Source of the DNA: Nephrocerus scutellatus
Taxonomy: Eukaryota; Arthropoda; Insecta; Diptera; Pipunculidae
Assembly: GCA_947095585.1 (NCBI GenBank)
Contig: OX352762.1
Location: forward strand, 49,771,540-49,835,539
Length of the DNA stretch: 64,000 nucleotides
Direction: 5' to 3'
Part shown: piece by piece, positions 1 to 10,139 of the stretch
Numbering within the stretch: position 1 is the stretch's first letter
Layout: each line of letters starts with the position of its first letter
The notes under the pieces: model-generated
The model's database searches: none
What the model was told of the DNA's origin: nothing
What the model saw: the letters and a program-made list of their open reading frames with translations, nothing else
Translations under genes and position numbers: made by a program

Positions 1-1
1 T

Positions 2-115
2 AAATTATTGACCAGTATGCTGGACAATGATTATTATCCAACCTCCAGCGGGGAAAAATACAAAATTCCCAACCAGTTCAAAAAGCAACTTAAAGACATG
101 GGACACAAAAATTGA
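2..115 (+). other. Short open segment ending in a stop, unassigned
   Basis: An open frame of 37 codons enters from the left edge and ends in TGA at 113-115. Its composition is protein-like, with charged and aromatic residues and the stretch PTSSGEKYKIP. It could be the end of an exon or of a transposon ORF that starts outside the window. I do not recognise the family, and nothing downstream continues it. Confidence 0.25.
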
Positions 116-208
116 AAACCATCAGAGGATTTCAAGCCCTTGAACTCCTCGAGTGGAGGTAATTTCCTTTATGAAAAGACTCTGCGCTGGGATTAGTTCC
201 CCATCGTT

Positions 209-685
209 CATTTCGAACGACCGCCTCCGGATTACCGCCATCGTATCGAACAAGTGTTGTGTTGAATACGCTCACTTGTTCTCTACTTTGATCAACTCCG
301 TATCACCGCCATCGTAGTCGAACAAGTGTTGTGTTGAATACGCTGACTTGTTCTCTACCTTGACCGACTCCGTATCACCGCCATCGTAGTCGAACAAGTG
401 TTATGTTGAATACGCTCACTTATTCTCTACTTTGACCGACTCCGTATCACCGCCATCGTAGTCGAACAAGTGTTGTGTTGAATACGCTCACTTGTTCTCC
501 GCTTTGTCCAATTACATATTATGAACTAGTGTCGTTCACTGTTCTCTCGTCATCAAACAAGTGTTGTGTTGAATACGCTCACTTGTTCTCCGCTTTGTCC
601 GACTACATATTACGAACTAGTGTCGTTCACTGTTCTCTCGTCGTCAAACAAGTGTTGTGTTGAATACGCTCACTTGTTCTCCCCC
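209..685. repeat. Satellite-like tandem array, 72-bp then 91-bp periods
   Basis: The core GAACAAGTG recurs at about 248, 320, 392 and 464 (72-bp steps), then in slightly altered form at about 555 and 646 (91-bp steps). Each unit carries GAACAAGTG followed 16 bases later by its reverse complement CACTTGTTC, a 9-bp stem. The units at 320 and 392 each have a substitution in one arm. The 91-bp form replaces the spacer between hairpins with a different sequence. Small open frames across the array simply reflect the repeat and are not treated as genes. Confidence 0.9.
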
Positions 686-1030
686 TCCTCCCCTCATAAT
701 GAACCATCGCCATCGGTGGTAATAAAAGCATGCTTTATGAAACACATGGTAGCATACTTCCCCCATAGTTCCCGTCTAATATACATAGGTCCCGTCTAAT
801 ATACACAGATCTGAATTATCAATAATATATAAACATTTTTAGCTCGTAGTATTATTATTAGTTATCAAAAAAACATTGTATTTATTCCTAAGTCCCTATC
901 CAAAAATATGAATAAAAAATAAATATTTAGTCGAAACCATAAACAATTTAATTCTTTAATTTGTAGCACTACAGCGCAAACGAACCCTGGGTATACGACG
1001 AGCGTCACCTCAGCAAACATCGCTACAATC
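686..1030. other. AT-rich spacer, no gene seen
   Basis: This stretch holds a short duplicated phrase (GTCCCGTCTAATATACA, twice near 770-805) and otherwise AT-rich DNA. I see no coding or RNA signal. Confidence 0.5.
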
Positions 1031-1250
1031 GTTTCTTCGTTGCGTTCCCAGTTAGTATAGCGTAAAAGCCGATAAATATTTTCACGTGTCGTTGCTGTTG
1101 CGAATTCGTTAATCAACATCGATTTTTATTTATTGTAATTGACAGACGGCTTAGCATCAAGTAAAGATTTGGCAGCTTTTCGTAGCGAACGTCAAAGGCT
1201 CAGAAGTTTAAAAGTATCTGAAGCACCAGTATTCGTCATTATTTCCTGGA
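1031..1250 (-). pseudogene. Ty3/Gypsy gag fragment, left of LINE-A
   Basis: On the reverse strand this segment nearly matches the gag gene of Gypsy-3 at 19793-20009, including the motif LINEFATATTRE and the following RLLR...W.RNEET. Homology stops near 1031, where Gypsy-3 continues into the rest of gag, and near 1250, where LINE-A begins. Together with 4547-4630 it shows that LINE-A lies within a decayed relative of Gypsy-3. Only the central part of the retrotransposon gag domain is present. Confidence 0.8.
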
Positions 1251-1312
1251 ACGATTCTCACGACATTTGGGTCTTCGTCCCGGAATCGACCCAGGAATCT
1301 CCTGGCCAAAGA

Positions 1313-2008
1313 ATGTCAACAATCAACTACAATTCGTTCACTCCAAACGTTTTTTCCATAGTGGAGCAAATAACGCCGGCATCCTTGCTCCGCATACTAC
1401 TTCTTCTAGCCGGCATCGAGCCGAATCCAGGTCCTCGAAGCTGGACATGCTCCGTATGCAACACAAGGATAAACAAAAACATCTCCTCAGTTATGTGCAA
1501 CAACTGCGGACACTGGTGCCATTTCAGACGATGCTCAGGTCTAGCCAACATCAGAGACTGGAATCAGAGTTTCATTGCGGAATGCTGCAGAGCACGAGTT
1601 CAGACAACCAACAACGCCACCACCTGGCACTGCTCAGTATGCCAAAGCCTCATACACGGCAATGCCTCTTCCGTCAAATGCAATGGCTGTGAGAACTGGT
1701 GTCATCTTAGAACATGCTCTGGACTTAATAACTGCCATCAATGGACCGCCAACTTCTTGGCCCCATGCTGCTACAACCAAACAGTACAGACAACCCCACA
1801 ACTTCACACTCCACCAACAACATCCCCCATAACCAGTCATAATCCGACAAACAGCGTCAACTTGCTCATCAACACCACACCAACATCCACGGTCTCACCT
1901 CCACCTGCTATCTACCAACATACCACACAGGAACACCACATACCTTTCGCTGTGATGCATCTGAATTGCAACGGCTTACGAGGAAAAGTAACAGAAATCA
2001 CCAACTAA
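1313..2008 (+). pseudogene. LINE-A N-terminal region: 2A-like peptide plus two PHD-like fingers
   Basis: I chose ATG 1313 because the upstream part of the open frame is Gypsy gag DNA. Residues 25-41 read LLRILLLLAGIEPNPGP, ending in the NPGP of virus-like 2A ribosome-skipping peptides; the usual Asp before V/I-E is Gly here. Two tandem C4HC3-like fingers follow, at 1448-1588 and 1631-1771. They are 61 codons apart and each ends in CC. A Pro/Thr-rich linker comes next, then the endonuclease start (HLNCNGLRGK). The TAA at 2006 is in frame with the following ORF, so ORF1 and ORF2 were probably one polyprotein. 2A-like sequences are known in APE-type non-LTR elements; function here is inference. 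Confidence 0.75.
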
Positions 2009-4040
2009 ATGGAGCACCATGGGATCTTAATTGCTGCCATACAAGAAACAAAGCTCACTCCCTCCTGCTTACTATCCAGAAGCACCAACTATAACATAAT
2101 ACACAAGGACAGAAACAGTGGAGGCGGAGGAGGTCTTGCGTTCATCGTACACAACTCGGTCAACTACAGACTCATGCCAACACCTGCACCCATTACACCT
2201 GATCCACACCTCGAAACACAAACCATTGCAGTCAAGTCCAACGACACCCTAATTGAAATAACAAATGTGTATATTCCACCAACAACATGCTGCACATCCG
2301 GCTACCTTCCTTCTCTAGAACATCTACTTACAGACGGTAACCGCCTGATTGTCGGGGATTTCAACGCCCACCATGATTGCTGGCACTCGAATCTAGGGCA
2401 TGATCGTCGCGGCACGCATATTGCTGAGCAAATCGATAATTCAAACTTTGGTACCATCAATGAAAACTCACCCACCAAGATCTGTGCCACCTGTTCCAGC
2501 TCCCCAGATATCAGCATAGTAAGCGACACTTTATTAGCTTGTACATCATGGAGAACAGACATAGCATTAAACTCCGACCATATCCCGATCATCATCACTG
2601 TGGATAAAGCCGATAACTTTGTGTCAACGGAAAAACGCACGTTTGTCAATTATGCTAAGGCGGACTGGCCAAGTTTCACTAGGTTTATCGAAAGACAATT
2701 GGGACAGTTACCACCCCCAACCAACGCAATTTCAGGTGAAAAGATCCTCCGCCGGATCATCATTAGAGCAGCTGCACGTTTCATTCCAGCCGGCAGAATA
2801 CCTACAATTAGGCCTAACTTCCCAGCAGAAGCAGTCCAGCTCGCTAACGAACGTGATCATATTCGCAGCATCAACCCCGCGAGTACCAGAATCGATCTAC
2901 TAAATCACGAGATCGATCACCTAGTCAATCAACATAGGCGAACTAAATGGCTGGAGTACCTTCAATCTTGTGACGGGGGCTCAAAGAAACTCTGTCAAAA
3001 CCACTATCAAGGAGCTCTCCAACACCATCAGTCGCAGAGACCTAACAGCCATTACATTCAACAGCACACAACAATACTGCCCTAGGAAATGTTCCTCAAT
3101 GTTCTGCCGCCAGTTCATAGAACACCCAACGCACTGTAACAAGAGCAAGCGCAATACTCTCAGGAAGATGCACAGCCTTGACCACGACAACACCTCACAT
3201 ATTCTACTTCCCTCCGAAGTTGAATTAGCCATACGCAGTATAAAACCTTCCAAAGCCATTGGACCGGATAGAATCGCAACGATTATGCTCAAACATCTTG
3301 GCTCAACAGGTATCACTTACCTCACTCAAATCTTTAATCTCTCACTTGAAACATTGGACATCCCTGACCTTTGGAAAACGGGCAGAATTATTCCCCTACT
3401 CAAGCCCGGTAAAAAGGCAGCTCAAGGATCCTCATATCGTCCAATTTCTCTCCTGTCTCCAACAGCGAAAATACTAGAAGCTATACTACTTCCACATTCC
3501 AAACTCCAGTTAGCTGAACACCAACACGGCTTTCGCAAGCAGCGCAGCACAACCACAGCCCTTTCGGAGATCACAACACTCATCTCGCAAGGACTTAACC
3601 AACAGCGTCCCTGTGACCGCACTGTCCTTGTTGCACTGGACCTATCTAAGGCATTCGACACCGTTGACCTAGGCATCTTACTACAAGAAATCCTAGAGTC
3701 ACAACTTTCCAACACCACGAAACGTTGGCTTACCAACTACCTTAATGGTAGGAAATCCTACGTCGCATTTAGGAACAAAAAATCGCCATTCAGGAAAGTC
3801 ACGCAAGGTGTACCCCAAGGAGGGGTCCTCTCACCAACACTCTTCAACCACTACATGGCAAAACACCCTGCACCACCTACCGGAGTCAAATTGATATCGT
3901 ACGCAGACGACTGCACTATTCTTTCCTCAGGCAAGGACATCCCTGCCATTTGCAGAAACATCAACGCCTACCTCGATACACTAGAAGACTTTTTTACTAG
4001 TCGAATGCATCATCACTGGCTGCCACCGCATGTCACATGA
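2009..4040 (+). pseudogene. LINE-A endonuclease and reverse transcriptase, frameshifted
   Basis: The APE endonuclease continues from the previous segment. It shows AIQETKL (metal-binding Glu), GGGGGLAFIV, VGDFNAHH and NSDHIPI, the standard catalytic boxes, and would nick the target DNA. A frameshift near 2985 passes to the next frame, which carries the RT: the SYRPISLLS box, QHGFR, the LDLSKAFDTVD palm box with the first catalytic Asp, GVPQGGVLSP, and the YADDC box near 3900 with both catalytic Asp. After YADD the reading runs only about 30 codons to FFTSR, then jumps into sequence from the far C-terminal part. RT thumb and connection regions are missing. Confidence 0.85.
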
Positions 4041-4546
4041 GGACCATCTCCATCAAGAAACACAAATTCTTAAAGTGAAAGAGTACAACGAGCTTCTCGC
4101 CAAACAATTCCTACTGGCATGTCACAAACCCGATCACCCGAACCGTGACCTGCTCACCCTCAACACACCACCCAGGCATATCCGATCAGATATTCGTATG
4201 TTCCGCGAAGAGACAAACCAATTCATCGCACATACACCTCTAGATCCAACAGACTATAAAGCAGCCCTAAATGCAATACACCAAGCGTCTGTCAGAGCCG
4301 CACTAGATGATCGCCAAATTAACATCGTGTTGGGAGGTCGCCCAGACAAACCAGATCAACCCTGGCACAACTGAGATCAGGATGGAGCTCTTTTCTGAAT
4401 AGCTACATACACCGCTTACGTGAAAGCATCATTGATCAATGCCCGGACTGTGGTGCATCACCACATAACACAGCTCATCTATTCAGCTGCCCGTCCCATC
4501 CGACGTTACTCACACCGCTATCACTTTGGACACAGCCTATCGAAGC
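4009..4546 (+). pseudogene. LINE-A C-terminal domain with Cys/His knuckle
   Basis: Starting with IITGCHRMS, typical of the region after the RT in I/Jockey-group LINEs, this segment reads LKVKEYNELL, then PPRHIRSDI, and ends with CPDCGASPHNTAHLFSCP (C-x2-C-x8-H-x4-C). It is in a different frame from the RT. A stop at 4372-4374 interrupts it before the knuckle. The knuckle presumably contributes nucleic-acid binding. The final codons run directly into Gypsy gag DNA at about 4546. Confidence 0.75.
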
Positions 4547-4630
4547 AGCCCCATCACTCGATTTACCATTTATGTTAATGAAACCATCATTTGTATATGC
4601 TGGAACACTTCCACGCAGCTGTTTCAAAGG
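4547..4630 (-). pseudogene. Ty3/Gypsy gag fragment, right of LINE-A
   Basis: This segment almost matches Gypsy-3 gag at 20108-20191 on the same strand. It continues the gag of 1031-1250 after a gap of roughly 100 bp when both are laid on Gypsy-3. It is the right-hand flank of LINE-A. Confidence 0.8.
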
Positions 4631-4644
4631 GCAGCCGTGTTGAA

Positions 4645-5240
4645 TTGAATCTGATTCGCGGATGCTGTCTTTCTTGATGATGCAATTCGCGCTCGGAGCA
4701 CCATACCAACAAGACAGTGGTCCGAGTCGACGTTGGCACCTCGGTACGTTCGTACCGTCATCAGATTCGGGTTGTGGCGGCGGTCTATCAACACGTTGTG
4801 TATCTGGTTGCAAGTGGCTCTATCAGGAGATAGCTAGGTGGCTTTGTGGATATTTTTACGCGCAAACTTTGTACTCGCAACGACCAACTTATTGCTTGCT
4901 GCCGTCTCTATGACTCCATTGTCATTAGTGTTCTTGTGTAAGCTATGGGTGCCAATATACTACCTGAATACTGGCTCCCTACCTATTTTGGCATTCATAT
5001 CCCCCAGAATAATTTTTACGTCGTACTGAGGACAGGCATGGAGTTCCCGTTCGACTGATTCATAGAATTCTTCTTTTTCATCATCTGTAGGTGCGTGAAC
5101 GTTTATGAGGCTTATGTTTTTAAATCAGCCGCGAAGGGTGCATATCCGTTCAATAATAGCTCTATACAGTGAGCGTACGTTCCATGAGAAATTAAATCTT
5201 TTAGCTATTTTCGTTGCCGTGGTCGTCTTCGTTCATCAGT
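4645..5240 (-). pseudogene. RTE-type LINE endonuclease fragment
   Basis: Read on the reverse strand from about 5190, this stretch translates as an APE endonuclease of the RTE kind: an FSWNVRSLYRA start, then INVHAPTDDEKEEFY, YDVKIILGDMNAKIG, VLIDRRH and DSDHCLV. Several in-frame stops interrupt it, and the usual NQIDHV box reads NQIHNV, so it is long dead. No RT part is attached; sequence beyond 4645 is not recognisable. It belongs to a different RTE subfamily from the copy at 29-32 kb. Confidence 0.8.
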
Positions 5241-5479
5241 GTATCCGAGGCAGATTTTGGGTTCCGTAATATGGGTTTTTACGGGCGAGGTTATTGGCCT
5301 CGCGCCAACCTTACTTTGAAGGGATTAGCCCGATCATTTCGCTTTTCCTGTACTGGAGGAAAATTACCAGCAGCCACATCGTGGAGGCTTGATCGCACTT
5401 CCACAAGTCATATAATTAAAAACAAAATAATGTTTTGGCGTAGTAAATCTAGTTGGGAAAAATAAATTTATTGTTACAG

Positions 5480-5958
5480 ATGCCAGCAACAGATTTCCAG
5501 TGGATGAATATTGCCGAAAAATTTGAACATATGTGGCAAACTGCATCGGTGCTATGGATGGAAGCACATAATAATAACTAAACCTTCAGGAACCGGATCC
5601 ATGTTCTATAATTATAAAGGAACATTTAGCGTGGTATTGTTTGCCGTTGTCAATGCAAACTATGAATTTATATATGTACATACCGCTGTAAATGGAAGTG
5701 TGTCTATCGGGGGAATATTGAAAAACACGAAGCTGTATGAAAAATTATTGTCGACGGAGTTAGATCTACCAAATTCCACTCTGTAACCTGATAAAAATAT
5801 ATCGGTACCTTATGTTTATGTAGGTGACAGCGCTTTCGCTCTACATAAAAATTTAATGAAGTCATTCCCACAACGGAATTTAACCAAAGAAAAACGCATT
5901 TTCAACTACCGGCTATCAAGAGCAAAAAGGGTAGTTGAGAACGTTTTTGGTATTGTGT
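5480..5958 (+). pseudogene. PIF/Harbinger transposase, N-terminal/central part
   Basis: This is the catalytic core of a DDE_Tnp_4 (Harbinger/HARBI1-like) transposase. The first-Asp box (normally IGAMDGKH) is split by a one-base frameshift near 5560. The second-Asp box is YVGDSAFAL near 5820 and the Glu box is RAKRVVENVFGI near 5930-5955. A stop-interrupted stretch lies near 5785. Reading stops at ENVFGIV because foreign DNA starts at about 5956-5959. The missing C-terminal part is found 11.9 kb downstream at 17822 and continues the same sentence. Such enzymes act in the nucleus and excise elements with short terminal repeats. Confidence 0.88.
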
Positions 5959-6044
5959 TTTGGATGCTGCTTGAATTTTTCCATTATAATTGTTAACGCC
6001 AGAGCCATTGTAATTGCAATTATTAAATTATTAACTAAATAGTA

Positions 6045-6506
6045 TATTGCTACTACTGAACGCAACCATATTTTTGAACCACAAAAATAAGATTACGTTC
6101 AGTGATCGAGAGATGCATTTCTCTTGTTCTACTTGTTCACTTCGTTTCTCCTGCCCGATTGAAGGCAATATTTCGTCTTCTTTTTTTGCATTGAAGCGAA
6201 CAAGTCGTCGCATTTTCTTTTGTCCGCCATCATCATAATTTTAGAGTAATAAAGAAAAATCGATTTTTAGTTAATCCGAAGACAAGGAATTTTAAGGTGT
6301 TTTATTTCCACAATAAAAGTTTATTGGCACCATCCCTGTGACGATTACACATACTCCAACAGGCCATTTTGGCAAACGAAACGAAAAAGTGTAAAGTTTT
6401 TTATTTTATCACCGTAAAAGATTGTCGGCACGACAATCAGTTCATCAAGCCACATATTTGTCGGCTAGACCATATTGATGCTAGACATACTGCGAGCAGG
6501 CGCAAT
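6045..6506 (+). repeat. BEL/Pao left LTR (portion shared with right copy)
   Basis: The segment aligns closely with 11546-12008 with scattered substitutions. The LTR probably extends leftward to 5956 and rightward past 6506, towards the AATAAA-like motifs near 6700. The exact 3' edge and primer-binding site could not be fixed by eye. Confidence 0.8.
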
Positions 6507-6896
6507 TGGTCACTTCCAGCCGGATCACACGAGACGACATCATCTTGCTAGCAACACGTGGAAACATTGTCATTGTCCACAGTCAGCTAACATAACCTCG
6601 TTACGGGATTCAGCAGTTTATATACAGTCCACATCATTAATTGAAGTATTCATCCAGCAGTAGCAGTTTTGAGCAATTTTACGCATACACCAACAATAAA
6701 GGCTTGGTAAGATATTATCGGACAACGGTCTTCAGGTTCATTTGGTTCATTTAATTAAGCCTAATAAAGATTATTTAAGTTATTATTATTTGTTAAATTC
6801 TAAAATTTTATTGTAATATTGAGGTGTTGATTGGCGTGAAATCGTAGCTTTACTTCACCGTTTCTAGTGTGAAACATCGTTCGATTCTGGTTCAAT

Positions 6897-8066
6897 ATGC
6901 CTGAAGATGCCACTAAGCTTGAGTTGCTTAAAAAGCAACGCGCCGCATTTAAGGGGCAACTCACTTATTTCAAAAATCAATTTAGCACAACTTCCACATT
7001 GGGAGCGTTTGAATCATTGTTGCGGAGGATTCAGTTGGTTTATGATAAATACAGCGTGGTACAGTCGAAAATAGAATCCATGGATGAGTCCACGGCAGGT
7101 GATCGTGATTCCTTTGAGGATGACTATGGCGTTTTGGAGTCCACCTTGATCAACAAAATATATGGGTTGAAAAAATCAGATGATACTTCAGCTACGCTCC
7201 AAAACTCATCAGTCCTTGAGACTTCGTCATCTAATTCAGTTTCTCTGGGCATTCGATTACCCGAGCTTACTCTACCTTCGTTCAATGGTAAGAGAGTCTG
7301 AATGGTTGGCATTTCGGGATATATTTACTGATTTAATCCATATTAAAACTATAGAGCCGACCGTAAAGTTCGTCTATCTCATTTCCCAAATTCGTTCAGG
7401 ATCAGCCTACAGTATAATTGAACATACAATAACGAGATCGCTATTCAAAAATACCACATGCAAGAACTTTACGATCTTAAGGGTCCTACAGAAAACTCGT
7501 TCACGTCACTTCAAATATTCATTGATAAAATTACCAAGCACTATAAAGCATTGGAATCACTTAAGGTGAAGATCAACGAATGGGACCTCATGCTAACTCA
7601 TCATTTAACACTCAAATTAGATTCTGAGTCATTCGCCACAGTCATCAAAGGTTCAAAAACAACCAGTGTTCTGTCATTTTCAGAATTCACAACTATACTT
7701 CGAACGCGCATCCAGCTGCTTCAATCATTACACCTCAGCATGTCACAGCAATCATCGAGACAGCCTAGAGATTCAAACCGAAGGTCAACAACAAGCTTCA
7801 AACCATATTCGCTAGTGTCCAGCTCATACAATTGTGCCTACTGTGCAGGATCACACATTATAACTAATTGTCCATCATTTAACAGCGAGAGGTTAACCCC
7901 AAGAATGCGGTTCCAGTTTATAAAGGATAAAAGGTTATGCGTGAACTGCCTTACGGAGAAGCATATGGTGACAGACTGCACGCACAATTCGTGCTCAATA
8001 TGTCTCCAATCAATCAATCAATCCAATCAGCCGTCCAACGCACCGTACCAATCGGCTAGGAGCTAA
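6897..8066 (+). pseudogene. BEL/Pao gag
   Basis: From the ATG at 6897 the reading is a BEL-type gag. A helical N-terminus is followed by LPELTLPSFNGK, then (after a frameshift near 7295) ESEWLAFRDIF, the DUF1759 signature. The frame shifts again near 7455 into a segment containing KALESLKV. Cys/His knuckles follow at about 7835-8020: CAYC, a later CVNCLTEKHMVTDC and CSIC. The gag packages the RNA in cytoplasmic particles. Three reading frames are needed, so the copy is inactive. Confidence 0.82.
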
Positions 8067-8179
8067 AAGATATCCAACGACTAAATCAATTACAGGCATT
8101 GGCAGCAATGAATTAAAAATCCAACATAAGATATACCTCACTATATCATCGAGAATCTCAGATTATAAAGTCGTATTAA

Positions 8180-8345
8180 AATTTTATGTCCTTCTCAAGA
8201 TTACCAATAATTTACCGGCGCTTCGTGTCAACTTGGAATTTGCTTCTATACCCATGGAAATAGAGCTAGCCGATCCATATTTCAATATACCCGATCGCAT
8301 TGACATATTGTTAGGTATTGAAATATATAATCAGTTATTTTCAGG
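8180..8345 (+). pseudogene. BEL/Pao aspartic protease remnant
   Basis: The reading RVNLEFASIPMEIELADPYF followed by RIDILLGIEIYNQLFSG matches the C-terminal half of BEL proteases (the ILLG box). The region with the catalytic D[S/T]G is not recognisable upstream, where stops occur. Confidence 0.6.
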
Positions 8346-10139
8346 AACTACCACCATTTTACAAAACCGAATTAGGTTACGTCGTCTGCGGAAAGGCTAA
8401 AGGCAAAGCTACTACATTAAAAGCGTCGCAAGCGAATGTAGCGCTATGCAGTATCCAAGCACTTCAAACCCAAATTAAACAGTTTTGGAAATTGGAGAAT
8501 GTCTCGGTCACAAATACATACTCATTAGAAGAAAAACTTTGCGAGGAATGCTATCGTAATTCTGTAAAGAGTTTGCCAAACGGACGCTACTCTATTGCAT
8601 TATTAACAAAACCTAACATATTTGAGTTGGGGTCATCGCATCTTTCAGCTCGGCGCCAATTTTTATCACTCGAGAAACGTCTTCGTAACAAGCAAGAGCT
8701 TTATCAGCAATACAGAGATTTCATGGCCGAATACATAGAACTAGGCCACATGGTTCCAGCCACGCAAATCGACGCCAAACAAACCTATTATCTACCACAC
8801 CACTTCGTACTCAAAGAGCATAGTACCACCACCAAGCTGCGAGTCGTGTTTAATGCATCAGCGAAAACGTCATCACAACTATCGCTCAACGATTGCCTGA
8901 ATGTCGGACCTACTATCCAGCAGGATCTCTTTTCCATCATCACTCGATTTAGGAAACATACTTTCGAGTTTTGTGGCGACATAGCGAAGATGTATCGCCA
9001 AATCCTCGTGCACGAAGACCAGCAGGATCTGCAGAGAATATTTTGGCGAGACCAACCTTCAGATGCACTACAAGTCTTCAAACTAGGTACTGTCACGTAT
9101 GGCACGGCTAGCGCTCCGTTTCTAGCAACCCGGACGCTTAAGCAATTGACCATCGACGAGCACACGCAGTTTCCAATAGCATCGACCATTGCAGCCAGTG
9201 ATTTCTATGTCGACGACATTTTGAGTGGCGCGGCTACAATAAATGAAGCCAAAAAATTTAAATCTGATTTGGTTGATTTATTGAAATCAGGAGGTTTTGA
9301 TATGCGTAAATTTCGGTCCAACGACGTATCGCTGTCTTCGGAAAATCAACCTTCTTCACCTGCTACATTGGTTTTGGGCCTATTATGGAACACAGAGTCT
9401 GATCATTTCGAAGCCCCTTTAGACAAATTGATCGTATCATCGTATTGTTCCAAACGCAACATGTTGTCTGAGATATGCCAGCTCCTCTACACCTTAGGCA
9501 TATGTGCACCAATCATCGTAACAGCAAAGTTATTCATGCAGGCGTTACGGAAACTACAAACCGTCGGTTGGGATGATCCCATTCCGGACAACATAAAGAT
9601 CAGATGGATCCAATTCAAGACAGAGCTCATCCAATTAAAACCTATAACTGTTCCTAGAGCTATACTCGTACCAAATTTCAAACGCGTCGAATTACATGGT
9701 TTCGGCGACGAGTCAGAACGAGGTTTCGGTTGCGTATTCTACATGTCATGTCAGACTGGTTTGTGCCAAATCGAGAGTAGCGCCACAGAAAATGCAAACC
9801 ATTCCTCGATTGGAGCTTTGCGCAGCATTATTGGTGGCGGAAATAACAAACAGATTGATGGGTATCCTAGACATAGCTTTCGACGCAATTTATCATTGGT
9901 CTGACTCTGAAATAACGCTATACCGAATAAGATCCGAGCCACACAAATATGCCACGTTTGTGGCAAACCGCACCGCTAAGATTCAGGAGTACACGTCGGC
10001 CTCGAACTGGTATTATGTCGAATCTTCATCGAACCCTGCGGACTTAGCATCCAGAGGTCTTATGCCCCGAATACTTACGTCAATCAGAACAAACTTGGCC
10101 AAGGGCTTTAAATCATCAATTCAGTGTAGATCAGACTGA
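8318..10139 (+). pseudogene. BEL/Pao reverse transcriptase and RNase H
   Basis: RT boxes are present in order: LRVVFNASAKT, FCGDIAKMYRQI (first Asp, near 8985), TYGTASAPFLATRTL and YVDDILSG (9206-9217, both catalytic Asp kept). The frame shifts near 9800 into the RNase H-like section IPRLELCAALLVAEI, HWSDSEI and SSNPADLASRGL, which stops at 10137. The RT core is the best-preserved part of the copy. It copies the element RNA into DNA in the particle. Confidence 0.9.

Larger units (their letters stand above)
1251..4546 (+). mobile_element. LINE-A: non-LTR retrotransposon, ingi/I/Jockey-group like
   Basis: The element encodes, in order, two PHD-like zinc fingers, an APE-type endonuclease, a reverse transcriptase and a C-terminal Cys/His knuckle. 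These are all parts of one continuous coding region, now broken by an in-frame TAA at 2006-2008, a frameshift near 2985 and a large internal deletion at about 3995-4010. The 3' end is cut at the C-terminal knuckle with no 3' UTR or poly(A). That is unusual, because LINE copies normally lose their 5' end. Both flanks are Gypsy gag. The clade is uncertain: single-ORF structure and RT sequence suggest the I/ingi/Vingi or Jockey group. Confidence 0.85.

Noticed and set aside
209..685. Regularly spaced repeats that could suggest a CRISPR array
   Set aside because: Spacers are themselves repeated, the period changes, no cas genes are present and the genome is eukaryotic.
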